DNA of 23,175 nucleotides from Lachnospiraceae bacterium (GTDB lineage: Bacteria > Bacillota > Clostridia > Lachnospirales > Lachnospiraceae): NCBI GenBank assembly GCA_016293925.1, contig JAEDCX010000034.1:1-23175 (forward strand). The letters run 5' to 3'. Under the pieces are notes generated by a model. That model searched no databases, was not told the DNA's origin, and saw only the letters and a list, made by a program, of their open reading frames with translations. The position numbers and the translations under genes are program-made. Position 1 is the stretch's first letter; each line of letters starts with the position of its first letter. Below are positions 8,693 to 16,258 of the stretch, piece by piece.

Positions 8693-8753
8693 AGTCAGGA
8701 TAAATGGTCCGGTCCACATATCCTGACTTGCAAGTTATGTGTTCCTTACACAT
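8693..8753 (-). promoter_or_regulatory. Structured leader of the spore protein gene (two hairpins)
   Basis: Hairpin 1 is a 6-bp stem, ATGTGT/ACACAT, with an AAGGA loop (8737-8753). Hairpin 2 is a perfect 10-bp stem, AGTCAGGATA/TATCCTGACT (8693-8702 with 8719-8728), with a 16-nt loop holding GGACCGGACC. Neither is followed by a U tract, so they are not ordinary terminators. Confidence 0.55.
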
Positions 8754-8765
8754 TTATCTTGAGAA

Positions 8766-8794
8766 TAGTATGTGCGGAAGTGTTTCTTTTATGT
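8766..8794 (-). promoter_or_regulatory. Sigma-G-like (forespore) promoter for the spore protein gene
   Basis: On the minus strand CATACTA (8766-8772) matches the sigma-G -10 consensus CATWHTA. ACATA (8790-8794) matches four of five positions of the -35 consensus, with exactly 17 bp between them. It lies between the upstream permease stop and the spore-protein start, giving a leader of about 100 nt. Confidence 0.6.
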
Positions 8795-8807
8795 TGGTAA
8801 AAAATGA

Positions 8808-9659
8808 CTATATCAGTCGTTCAATGAATTCAATCATGATGCCGCTTACCACACCGATTCCGTACAACAGACCGATGATACGCAGATTATCCTTCCAGTT
8901 CTTATTCATTCGTATCAGAATAATAATCCCGACGCCGGCCCCTACCAGAAGGCCACTCATCATGGCGCCTATGCTCAATATACCTTCCAGATACAGCTGT
9001 GTAATCACCACACTGGCGGCGCAGTTCGGCAGCAGACCCACAATGCCCGCCAGAATCGGTCCCAGAACCGGCTGATTCTGAACGAAGCCTGCAAGGGTAT
9101 CCTCTCCCATCCAGAAAATGAGACAATTCAATGCAAACGATACAACAGCAATGGCAATCAAAACTTTCACCGTATGCAGCATTGCTGATTTCCAGATGCT
9201 CTTCTCACATCTGCAATGCTCCTGTTCGCACATGCTGTGGATGGCACCCGGTTCTTTCATATGCTCCCTGCTGCGAAACAGAACATCCACCAGAAATCCT
9301 GCCACGATACCGATCAGCACCTTCAGTCCGATCACTTTCAGAATCAGCCATATATTGACTCTCTCCGACAGGAAAATCGGCAGCATCTCGTCCGAGGTTG
9401 ACAGGAACACTGCCAGCAACGTACCCATGGTAATCAGTTTGCCGGAATAGAGACTGGCCGCGGCGGCAGAGAAGCCGCACTGCGGAAATGCGCCCAACAA
9501 TCCGCCGACTGCCGGTCCCGCATAACCCGCGCGCCGTACCGCCAATTTCACACGATCTGATGTCATATGTTCCATAACTTCCATCAACAGATAGGTCAGA
9601 AAGAGAAACGGAATTAATTTCAAAAGATCAATCAAGGTATCCAATAATACTTCACTCAT
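8808..9659 (-). CDS. Predicted heavy-metal/manganese efflux permease (ArsP_2-like)
   Basis: This is a 283-residue inner-membrane protein with about eight to ten helices in two homologous halves. The first half has GAFPQCGFSAAAASLYSGKL (56-75) and the second GLLPNCAASVVITQLYLEG (208-226), the paired P-x-C motifs of the family often called 'putative manganese transporter' or ArsP_2. The halves are joined by a hydrophilic loop with His141, Cys144, His148, Cys149 and Cys151, a plausible metal-sensing or metal-binding segment. TTG and GTG codons lie just upstream, but the ATG at 9659 has GAGG six bases away and is chosen. It follows the DJ-1-like gene by 16 nt, so they form an operon. The exact metal is inferred from family naming only. 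Confidence 0.75.
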   Translation of the reverse strand: MSEVLLDTLIDLLKLIPFLFLTYLLMEVMEHMTSDRVKLAVRRAGYAGPAVGGLLGAFPQCGFSAAAASLYSGKLITMGTLLAVFLSTSDEMLPIFLSERVNIWLILKVIGLKVLIGIVAGFLVDVLFRSREHMKEPGAIHSMCEQEHCRCEKSIWKSAMLHTVKVLIAIAVVSFALNCLIFWMGEDTLAGFVQNQPVLGPILAGIVGLLPNCAASVVITQLYLEGILSIGAMMSGLLVGAGVGIIILIRMNKNWKDNLRIIGLLYGIGVVSGIMIEFIERLI

Positions 9660-9675
9660 CACCAACCTCTTTTTC

Positions 9676-10239
9676 TTACCTTACCGGCCGCTTTCCATAT
9701 ATAACCCGTTCTGCCAGCGTTTCTGCCATATCTGCTCCCATGTATGCTTCTACAATGGCAAGCGCAAATGCCGTCGAGCATCCCATCCCTGCTCCGGTAA
9801 TTACATTTCCGTCAATGACTGCTTCGGTCATCATAACCTCTGCCCCGGTAAGCTCTGACTCAAAACCCGGATATACACATGCCTTTCTCCCCTTCAGATA
9901 TCCCCTGTGCCCGAAAATACTCGGAGAAGCGCAGATTGCACAGACCCATTTCCCCTCAGCATAAAAGGTATCCAGCAGCTGCATCAATGCATCACACGCC
10001 TCCAGATTCTCCTTTCCTTGGGTGCCGCCCGGCAGGATCAGCATATCATAGTCTGCGAAATCCATCTCTTCCAGAAGTGCGTCCGCCATTACCGTAATCT
10101 GATGGGAACCATGTATCTCCCGCCGTCCCATAATCGATACCGTTGTATTCTCCACACCGGCACGTCTGAGGATGTCCACCACTGTCAATCCTTCAATCTC
10201 TTCAAATCCGTCTGCCAGGAAAGTTGCTGTTTTTGACAT
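9676..10239 (-). CDS. DJ-1/PfpI (ThiJ-like) family protein
   Basis: This 187-residue single-domain protein has the DJ-1 flavodoxin-like fold signatures: Glu15 in GFEEIEG, DMLILPGGTQG at about 65-75, and the nucleophile-elbow cysteine Cys103 in CAICASP, with a second cysteine at 100. Family members act as glyoxalase/deglycase-type or redox-stress proteins; ThiJ/YajL relatives are the closest in pattern. The ribosome site AAAGGCGG precedes the ATG. It is first in a two-gene operon with the permease, which hints at a metal or thiol-stress role (inference). It is divergent from the CYTH gene. Confidence 0.88.
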   Translation of the reverse strand: MSKTATFLADGFEEIEGLTVVDILRRAGVENTTVSIMGRREIHGSHQITVMADALLEEMDFADYDMLILPGGTQGKENLEACDALMQLLDTFYAEGKWVCAICASPSIFGHRGYLKGRKACVYPGFESELTGAEVMMTEAVIDGNVITGAGMGCSTAFALAIVEAYMGADMAETLAERVIYGKRPVR

Positions 10240-10271
10240 ACTGTTACCGCCTTTCTTCTCTCTGTTTTGTA

Positions 10272-10300
10272 TTGTCTTTCTGATTTGCGTCCACTATAAT
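10272..10300 (+). promoter_or_regulatory. Sigma-A promoter of the CYTH gene
   Basis: TTGTCT (10272-10277) and a perfect TATAAT (10295-10300) are separated by exactly 17 bp, about 40 nt upstream of the start. The intergenic region is shared with the divergent DJ-1 operon. Confidence 0.8.
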
Positions 10301-10346
10301 AGTAACATGCTTAAGCGTGGTTTCAATGCCACAGAAAGGATTCTAC

Positions 10347-10844
10347 ATGGAAATCGAACGCAAATATACGATCCGGGAACTGCCCGGAAACCTAACTGAC
10401 TATGACAGTCATCTTATTGAACAAGCATATATGTGTACAGATCCCGTCATCCGCATCCGACGGCAGGACAACGAATTCTACATGACCTACAAGGGTGGCG
10501 GTATGATTGCCCGTGAAGAATACAATCTTCCTCTGAATCAGGACGCCTATGAACATCTCCTTCCGAAATGCGATGGCAATATCATCCGGAAGCGAAGATA
10601 CCTCATTCCCATACCTTGTCCGCAGTTTGCAGATGGATACACCCCTGCTGAAGATCTGCACCTTACTATCGAATTGGATGTTTTCGAGGGCAAATTCGAC
10701 TCTCTTGTCATTGCTGAGGTGGAATTCCCGGATCTGGAATGCGCCAATGCTTTCCTTGCTCCCGACTGGTTTCTGGAAGATGTATCCACCCGAAGCGAAT
10801 ACCACAATTCCACATTGAGCCGTATGGAGCAGTGGCCGCTGTAG
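10347..10844 (+). CDS. CYTH domain protein (triphosphate tunnel metalloenzyme)
   Basis: This 165-residue protein begins MEIERKYTI, the ExExK motif that defines CYTH/TTM enzymes. These use a closed beta-barrel tunnel to bind triphosphates with divalent metal. Further conserved basic and acidic strands are seen: VIRIRRQDNEFYMTYKGG (about 38-55), REEYNLPL, IIRKRRYLI, TIELDVFEG and VAEVEFPDLECANAF. Bacterial members act as tripolyphosphatases or nucleoside triphosphatases; which applies here is unknown. The frame extends ten codons upstream to a GTG, but AAAGGA six bases before the ATG at 10347 and the motif at the N-terminus fix the start. It is monocistronic, with its own promoter and a downstream terminator. 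Confidence 0.93.
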   Translation: MEIERKYTIRELPGNLTDYDSHLIEQAYMCTDPVIRIRRQDNEFYMTYKGGGMIAREEYNLPLNQDAYEHLLPKCDGNIIRKRRYLIPIPCPQFADGYTPAEDLHLTIELDVFEGKFDSLVIAEVEFPDLECANAFLAPDWFLEDVSTRSEYHNSTLSRMEQWPL

Positions 10845-10907
10845 TCTTCGGCTTCTGTGGTCTTTATCCCGTCATGGCTTCTGTACCTGCCCCGGCCCGC
10901 TCATTCA

Positions 10908-10933
10908 ATCATATGAGCAAGTGCCCATATGAT
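10908..10933. repeat. Inverted repeat ATCATATG/CATATGAT
   Basis: Perfect 8-bp arms (10908-10915 and 10926-10933) are separated by 10 bp, just before the terminator downstream of the CYTH gene. Function unknown. Confidence 0.5.
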
Positions 10934-10944
10934 CATAAAACACA

Positions 10945-10980
10945 AACGCTTCCTGCCGTGCTGACAGGAAGCATTTTCAT
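10945..10980. terminator. Intrinsic terminator between convergent CYTH and malQ genes
   Basis: GCTTCCTG (10948-10955) pairs with CAGGAAGC (10965-10972) around a 9-nt loop. ATTTTCATT follows on the plus strand and GTTTGTGTTTT on the minus strand, so it can act both ways, though both U tracts are interrupted. Confidence 0.75.
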
Positions 10981-11072
10981 TCTAGTGTCTATTATACACA
11001 TTCTGTACGATCTGTACAGTAGAAAATAATAACTTTTTTGTTTATTCTCTGTCCGGATACCATGTTTCTGCT

Positions 11073-12563
11073 CTATTCTGCTGCCGGAAGTCTTCCGTAT
11101 AGTTTCGTCATCCGGAAGATCCGCTCTACAGCCGTCTCATCATGCAGTTCATCCAAGCTCATCCGCCACTTCCAGTTATTGCCCATCGTAGAGGGCGTGT
11201 TAATTCTGGCTTCACTGCCGCATCCCAGATAATCCTGCATCGGGATAATCGCCGTATCCGCCACACTTGCCATGGCAGCGCGTACAATCTCCAATTCCAC
11301 GCCTTTCTGCTGTACAATCGGCAGATATCTGTCAGCGAAATTGCGATCCGCTGCCGCAAGCGTTCGATACCAGCCCAATGAGGTATCATTATCATGGGTT
11401 CCGGTATAAACGACACAGTTCGCAGAATAATTGTGCGGCAGATAATCACTGTCTTCTCTGGAATCAAACGCAAACTGCAATATCTTCATACCCGGATAAC
11501 CTGTTTTGCGCACCAGCTCGATCACACTGTCTGTCAGGAAACCCAGATCCTCTGCGATCACCTTTTTATCGCCCAATCGCTCCTTCATCGTCTGGAAAAG
11601 ATGATACCCCGGTCCTTTTTCCCAGTGTCCGAATTCTGCCGTGGGATCTCCGTAGGGGATGGAATAGTAAGCATCAAATCCCCTGAAATGATCGATCCGA
11701 ACCACGTCATACAGTTCATAGCAATAGGCGATCCGCTTCATCCACCACTCATAACCTGTTTTCTTGTGATAATTCCAACGATACAGCGGATTCCCCCACA
11801 GCTGTCCGGTCTCGGAAAATGCATCCGGCGGGCAGCCTGCCACACCAAGCGGTTTCCCGGACCGGTCCAGCTGGAACAGTTCCGGGTTGCTCCAGGTATC
11901 CGCACTGTCGAACGCCACATAGATCGGGATATCGCCGATGATCTCAATACCGTTCCTGTTGGCATATTTCTTCAGAGCCATCCATTGTACATGGAACATA
12001 TACTGCTGGAACTGGTAAAAGAGTATCTCATCAGCCAGTTCCTTCTCGTACTTCTCGATCGCCTTCGGTCGTCTCAGACGGATATTATCAGGCCATTCCT
12101 GGTACCCTTTGTTATCCAGCTTCCCCTTGACAGCCATATACAGAGCATAGTCCTTAAGCCAGTATTCGTTCTTCCTCACGAATGCCTGAAATCCTCTGTC
12201 CTTTGCAATATTGCTTCTCTCGTATGCCACCCGCAGAATTGCGAATCTGGCATGGTACATCTTCTCGTAGTCAATATAACGGCTGTTGCTGCCGAAATCA
12301 CAGGCATCACATTCTTCCCCGGTCAGCCATCCTCTATCAATCAGATCCTGCAGATCAATGAAATAAGGATTGCCTGCAAAGGTGGAGAAAGACTGATAGG
12401 GGGAATCTCCGTAACCGGTAGGTCCCAGCGGCAGTATCTGCCAGTAAGACTGTCCGGCAGCTTTCAGATTGTCTATGAATTCATATGCTTCTTTTGAAAA
12501 TGCGCCGATTCCGTACGGTGACGGTAAACTGAAGATCGGCAGGAGAATTCCGCTTTTTCTCAT
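11073..12563 (-). CDS. malQ: 4-alpha-glucanotransferase (amylomaltase)
   Basis: This is a GH77 enzyme that transfers alpha-1,4-glucan segments between maltodextrins. From the chosen start it has 496 residues, the normal bacterial length. The catalytic residues are visible: nucleophile Asp291 in DVVRIDHFRG, acid/base Glu338 in VIAEDLG and the stabilising Asp391 in THDNDT. The N-terminus RKSGILLPIFSLPSPYGIG is typical. An ATG nine codons upstream (12590) lacks a ribosome site, while AGGAAGG precedes the ATG at 12563 by ten bases. It lies 48 nt after glgP. Together they degrade glycogen: GlgP shortens chains by phosphorolysis and MalQ recycles the short oligosaccharides. Confidence 0.96.
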   Translation of the reverse strand: MRKSGILLPIFSLPSPYGIGAFSKEAYEFIDNLKAAGQSYWQILPLGPTGYGDSPYQSFSTFAGNPYFIDLQDLIDRGWLTGEECDACDFGSNSRYIDYEKMYHARFAILRVAYERSNIAKDRGFQAFVRKNEYWLKDYALYMAVKGKLDNKGYQEWPDNIRLRRPKAIEKYEKELADEILFYQFQQYMFHVQWMALKKYANRNGIEIIGDIPIYVAFDSADTWSNPELFQLDRSGKPLGVAGCPPDAFSETGQLWGNPLYRWNYHKKTGYEWWMKRIAYCYELYDVVRIDHFRGFDAYYSIPYGDPTAEFGHWEKGPGYHLFQTMKERLGDKKVIAEDLGFLTDSVIELVRKTGYPGMKILQFAFDSREDSDYLPHNYSANCVVYTGTHDNDTSLGWYRTLAAADRNFADRYLPIVQQKGVELEIVRAAMASVADTAIIPMQDYLGCGSEARINTPSTMGNNWKWRMSLDELHDETAVERIFRMTKLYGRLPAAE

Positions 12564-12611
12564 GTTGCATTGCGCCTTCCTGGTATGCATACCATGCTGT
12601 GTACCCGAAGA

Positions 12612-14924
12612 TTACGGGTTCAATTTCCAGATGTCTCTGTTATACTCGGCAATCGTTCTGTCGGATGAGAAGAAACCTGCCTTGGCAATATTCACCAGCA
12701 TCTTCTTATTCCAGCCGGTTCTCTTCTCGTAATCGGCAAATGCACGATCCTTCACCGCAATATATTCCTCCAGATCCAGCAATGTCATAAACCAATCTTT
12801 GTTCAAAAGCTCATTGTACAGTCTGGTCAGGTTCTCTTTGTGTCCTACCTTCATCGCCTGTTTGCCGACAATGAAATCTACTGCTTCCCGGATCACTGGG
12901 CTGTTCTCATAATACTCTCTGGATACATAATCCGCCTTGGCATAATGACGGATCACCGTGCTGCTCTTCTGGCCGAATATATAAATATTACCACGTCCCA
13001 CCAGTTCATCGATCTCCACGTTGGCACCATCACTGGTTCCCAACGTAACCGCACCGTTTAACATGAATTTCATATTGCCGGTGCCGGATGCTTCTTTGCT
13101 GGCCAGGGAGATCTGCTCGGAAATATCACATGCCGGAATCAGTTTCTCCGCATAGCTGACATTATAGTTCTCTACCATCAGGACCTTCATATATGGGCTG
13201 ACGTCGGGATCGTTGTTGACAATCTGCTGCAACACCAGAATCAGATGGATCACATCCTGGGCAATGATATATGCAGGAGCCGCCTTGGCACCGAAAATAC
13301 AGGTAATCGGTGTCGTCGGCTTCTTGCCGCCTTTGATCTCCAGATATTTGTGAATGATGTAAAGGGCGTTCATCTGTTGCCGCTTATACTCATGCATTCT
13401 CTTAATCTGAATATCAAAAATAGAATTGGGATCAATCGTCACGCCTTCCTTTTCTGCCACATATGCAGCCAGTTCCCGTTTCCGGTTCATCTTAATCTCT
13501 GCAAGCCGGTTCAAGGTTTCTGCATCATTTTTGAACTCCAGAAGTTTCTCCAACTCATTGGCATCCTTCTTGTACCCGTTACCGATCTTCTCCGTAATAA
13601 AGGAAGCCAGTTCCCGATTGCAGGACAACAGCCATCTCCGGAAAGTAATCCCGTTGGTCTTATTGTTGAACTTCTCCGGATAGAGCTTATAGAAATGATT
13701 CAGTTCCGTCTTCTTCAGAATCTCTGTATGGATTGCCGCAACGCCGTTTACACTGAATCCATAGTGAATATCAATGTGTGCCATATGGACACGGCCCTGT
13801 TTATCGATAATCTGTACCTTCGGGCTCCTGTACCGGGCGCGAACCCGCTTGTCCAGTTCCTGAATGATCGGAACGAGCTGGGGAACCACCTTCTCCAGAT
13901 ATGTCAGCGGCCACTTCTCCAGTGCCTCCGCCAGAATGGTATGGTTCGTATATGCGCATGTTCTGCTGACAACCTCGATTGCCTCATCCATGGTAAATGC
14001 CTTGTCATGTACCAGAATCCGGATCAGTTCCGGGATAATCATGGTAGGATGGGTATCGTTGATCTGAATCACTGCATGCTCGTACATCTTACGCAGATCG
14101 TAATGTCTCTCCTTCATCTCGTGCAAAATCAACTGTGCAGCATTGCTGACCATGAAATACTGCTGATAGATACGAAGCAGATTACCGGCCTCATCGGAAT
14201 CATCCGGATAGAGGAACAGTGTCAGATTCTTCTCGATTTTCTTCTTGTCGAAGGTAATTCCCTTTTTCACAATGCTCTCATCCACAGACTCCACGTCAAA
14301 GAGGCGAAGCTTGTTAACGCCGTTGTTATACCCTACAATATCAATATTGTAGAGTCTCGATGTCACCTTTTTGTCCCCGAACATAACTTCAAAGGAAGTA
14401 TCCGTCTTCTCAAGCCAGGACTGTTTCTCAATCCAGGCATCCTTCTGGGCCTTCTGGAGTCTGTTCTCAAACACCTGCTTGAAAAGACCAAAATGATAAT
14501 TCAGGCCGATTCCTTCCCCGGGAAGTCCCAACGTTGCAATTGAATCCAGGAAGCAGGCCGCCAATCGTCCCAATCCACCGTTTCCAAGGGATGGTTCCGG
14601 CTCCGCATCCTCGATTTTGGCAAGATCCTTGCCCTTGGAGGCCAGAAGATCCTTCATCTTATCATAGAGTCCCAGATTGATCAGATTGTTGGATAACAGC
14701 TTACCGATCAGAAATTCTGCGGAAATATAATATACTTTTTTCTCTCCGGAGATCACCTCCGTAGATTCCAAAAAGCATTTGGTTACATTTAATACAACAT
14801 AATACAGTTCCTCTTCTGTACAGGAGGCAACATCCTTGCCGTACAACTCCTGTGCGAAATCTTCCAGTTGCTGCTCCATCTTCAATTCCAGAACATCTCT
14901 CTGCATGCTTGTCTGTAATGCCAT
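12612..14924 (-). CDS. glgP: Glycogen/starch/alpha-glucan phosphorylase
   Basis: This is a GT35 PLP enzyme that releases glucose-1-phosphate from glycogen or maltodextrin. It is 770 residues from the chosen start. The PLP lysine is Lys619 in GTGNMKFMLNGA, with the EPSLGNGGLGRLAACFLDS and INDTHPTMIIPELIRIL signatures upstream. The frame is open 45 codons beyond this start, but that stretch looks unlike the family. AAGGAG stands seven bases before the ATG at 14924, which begins MALQTSMQRDV. It is first of a two-gene operon with malQ. I see no allosteric or HTH control gene nearby. Confidence 0.97.
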   Translation of the reverse strand: MALQTSMQRDVLELKMEQQLEDFAQELYGKDVASCTEEELYYVVLNVTKCFLESTEVISGEKKVYYISAEFLIGKLLSNNLINLGLYDKMKDLLASKGKDLAKIEDAEPEPSLGNGGLGRLAACFLDSIATLGLPGEGIGLNYHFGLFKQVFENRLQKAQKDAWIEKQSWLEKTDTSFEVMFGDKKVTSRLYNIDIVGYNNGVNKLRLFDVESVDESIVKKGITFDKKKIEKNLTLFLYPDDSDEAGNLLRIYQQYFMVSNAAQLILHEMKERHYDLRKMYEHAVIQINDTHPTMIIPELIRILVHDKAFTMDEAIEVVSRTCAYTNHTILAEALEKWPLTYLEKVVPQLVPIIQELDKRVRARYRSPKVQIIDKQGRVHMAHIDIHYGFSVNGVAAIHTEILKKTELNHFYKLYPEKFNNKTNGITFRRWLLSCNRELASFITEKIGNGYKKDANELEKLLEFKNDAETLNRLAEIKMNRKRELAAYVAEKEGVTIDPNSIFDIQIKRMHEYKRQQMNALYIIHKYLEIKGGKKPTTPITCIFGAKAAPAYIIAQDVIHLILVLQQIVNNDPDVSPYMKVLMVENYNVSYAEKLIPACDISEQISLASKEASGTGNMKFMLNGAVTLGTSDGANVEIDELVGRGNIYIFGQKSSTVIRHYAKADYVSREYYENSPVIREAVDFIVGKQAMKVGHKENLTRLYNELLNKDWFMTLLDLEEYIAVKDRAFADYEKRTGWNKKMLVNIAKAGFFSSDRTIAEYNRDIWKLNP

Positions 14925-15032
14925 GTCAGTACTCCTTCCATCAACATCCTTTATGATATCATCGGTTTCCGCGGTAATTCCGCTCTTCGGATCAAGAACC
15001 GTCTTTTTCGGATTCCACCTTATCGTTATTAC

Positions 15033-15041
15033 ATTATCACA
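15033..15041 (-). promoter_or_regulatory. Possible extended -10 promoter for glgP-malQ
   Basis: The minus strand reads TGTGATAAT about 110 nt before the glgP start. TTGCGG lies 15 bp upstream, a short spacing. It is a candidate only; it would give a leader of about 100 nt. Confidence 0.4.
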
Positions 15042-15110
15042 GGTTCTTCTTTTCCGCAAATATTTTCCGAGCCGTACTGTCTGCCCCAGAACATCCCCCG
15101 GGAAGCGTTT

Positions 15111-15133
15111 GGAACTTTGTGGAACGAAGTTCC
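15111..15133. repeat. Inverted repeat GGAACTT/AAGTTCC
   Basis: Perfect 7-bp arms with a 9-nt spacer, between the antiporter terminator and the glgP promoter region. It is not followed by a U tract on either strand. It could be an operator or a second hairpin; function unknown. Confidence 0.4.
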
Positions 15134-15141
15134 CCGGAAAT

Positions 15142-15171
15142 CAAAAAACAGTGCCCGGTTTCCCGGACACT
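15142..15171 (-). terminator. Strong intrinsic terminator of the HD-GYP/antiporter unit
   Basis: On the minus strand a 9-bp stem (AGTGTCCGG with CCGGGCACT, one G-T pair) closes on a GAAA tetraloop and is followed by GTTTTTT. It starts seven bases after the antiporter stop codon. Confidence 0.95.
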
Positions 15172-15177
15172 ATAGGA

Positions 15178-16179
15178 TTACGCTTTAAAACCGATAATAT
15201 ACGTCAGATAAGCCGCATAGCTGAGCAGCATCAGACCTCCGCCCCAGCGCCTCAGTTTGTCTCTACCGAACAACACACATACAAAAAGCATCACGGGCGC
15301 AACAATCGCCATGACCGTATCGAAAATAAATTCCTGCTGAAAAGCCACCGGTCTGATCAGAGCTGTGGTTCCCACAACAAACAGAATATTGAAAATATTA
15401 CTGCCCACAATATTGCCGATGGCAATATCCGCCTTGTGCTTCAATGCAGCGGTTACGGAAGTAATCAGTTCCGGAAGGGAGGTTCCGAATGCAACAATGG
15501 TAAGTCCGATCAGGCGGTCATCCATTCCGAACATTGTGGCAATTGCCGATGCACTGTCTACAGTCACATCCGCGCCAAACACAATCAGTGCACCACCAAC
15601 CAGAATCAGCAGGACCATGAACCAGACCGGCATCTTCCTGTTTTTGAACAGAAACTGGAAACAGCCTCCCGAATTCTCCTGTTCCTCCACTGCATTGGCT
15701 CCGCTCTTCATGCTTTTCTTCGCAGACAGGAACAGGTAAACCAGAAATGCAATAAACAATCCCCAGAGAACTCCTCCGTCAATCCGACCGATGGAATTGC
15801 CCCACATTCCCAAGCCCAGTAATGCGACGGAGCAGACCGCCACAAAAGGAATCTCAATCCATTTCGTATTCTTCTGTATCGGAAGCGCACCGAACAAGGC
15901 GGTTACTCCCAGAATCAGAAGAACATTCAAAATATTACTGCCGACTACATTTCCGATGGAAATACCTGCATTGCCGCTGATGGAAGAGGTAATACTGATT
16001 GCCGCTTCCGGGGCACTGGTTCCCATGGCTACGATCGTCAGTCCGATAATCAACTGAGGGATGCCGAATTGCTCTGCCAATCTGGATGCACCGTCCACGA
16101 ACCAGTCCGCACCCTTGATCAGCATGACAAATCCCAGGATCAACAATCCAATCTGCATAAACAGTTCCAAATAGTCCAT
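15178..16179 (-). CDS. Calcium/sodium antiporter (CaxA/YrbG family)
   Basis: This 333-residue membrane protein has two homologous five-helix halves in inverted topology. Each half carries the alpha-repeat ion-binding motifs: GTSAPE (53-58) with GNVVGSN (76-82), and later GTSLPE with GNIVGSN. These are the marks of K+-independent Na+/Ca2+ exchangers of the YrbG type. A hydrophilic loop with KKSMKSGANAVEEQENSGG separates the halves. The ATG at 16179 has AAAGG eight bases upstream; a start ten codons earlier lacks one. It follows the HD-GYP gene by 79 nt with no terminator visible, so it may be co-transcribed, and it ends in a strong hairpin terminator. Confidence 0.93.
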   Translation of the reverse strand: MDYLELFMQIGLLILGFVMLIKGADWFVDGASRLAEQFGIPQLIIGLTIVAMGTSAPEAAISITSSISGNAGISIGNVVGSNILNVLLILGVTALFGALPIQKNTKWIEIPFVAVCSVALLGLGMWGNSIGRIDGGVLWGLFIAFLVYLFLSAKKSMKSGANAVEEQENSGGCFQFLFKNRKMPVWFMVLLILVGGALIVFGADVTVDSASAIATMFGMDDRLIGLTIVAFGTSLPELITSVTAALKHKADIAIGNIVGSNIFNILFVVGTTALIRPVAFQQEFIFDTVMAIVAPVMLFVCVLFGRDKLRRWGGGLMLLSYAAYLTYIIGFKA

Positions 16180-16258
16180 CTTGTACGCCTTTCTGACCAC
16201 ATTAGTCAATCAAAATATTGATTCCCCGATTTCTGTCCCTTCCGGAGCATTCATCACA

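Noticed and set aside
8670..8807. A metal riboswitch near the permease
   Set aside because: The hairpins lie downstream of the permease on its own strand, not upstream, so they belong to the spore-protein leader. No conserved riboswitch core is visible.
11394..12497. 367-codon plus-strand frame opposite malQ
   Set aside because: It is antisense to an intact amylomaltase with all catalytic residues. Mirror-frame composition.
13245..14543. 432-codon plus-strand frame opposite glgP
   Set aside because: It is antisense to an intact phosphorylase and shows no domain-like sequence.
14925..15059. 45-codon N-terminal extension of glycogen phosphorylase
   Set aside because: It has no ribosome site and is not family-like; it overlaps the likely promoter. 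AAGGAG clearly marks the ATG at 14924.
16208..16223. Small hairpin AATCAA/TTGATT between the HD-GYP and antiporter genes
   Set aside because: It is AT-only in most pairs and has no U tract; too weak to call a terminator.
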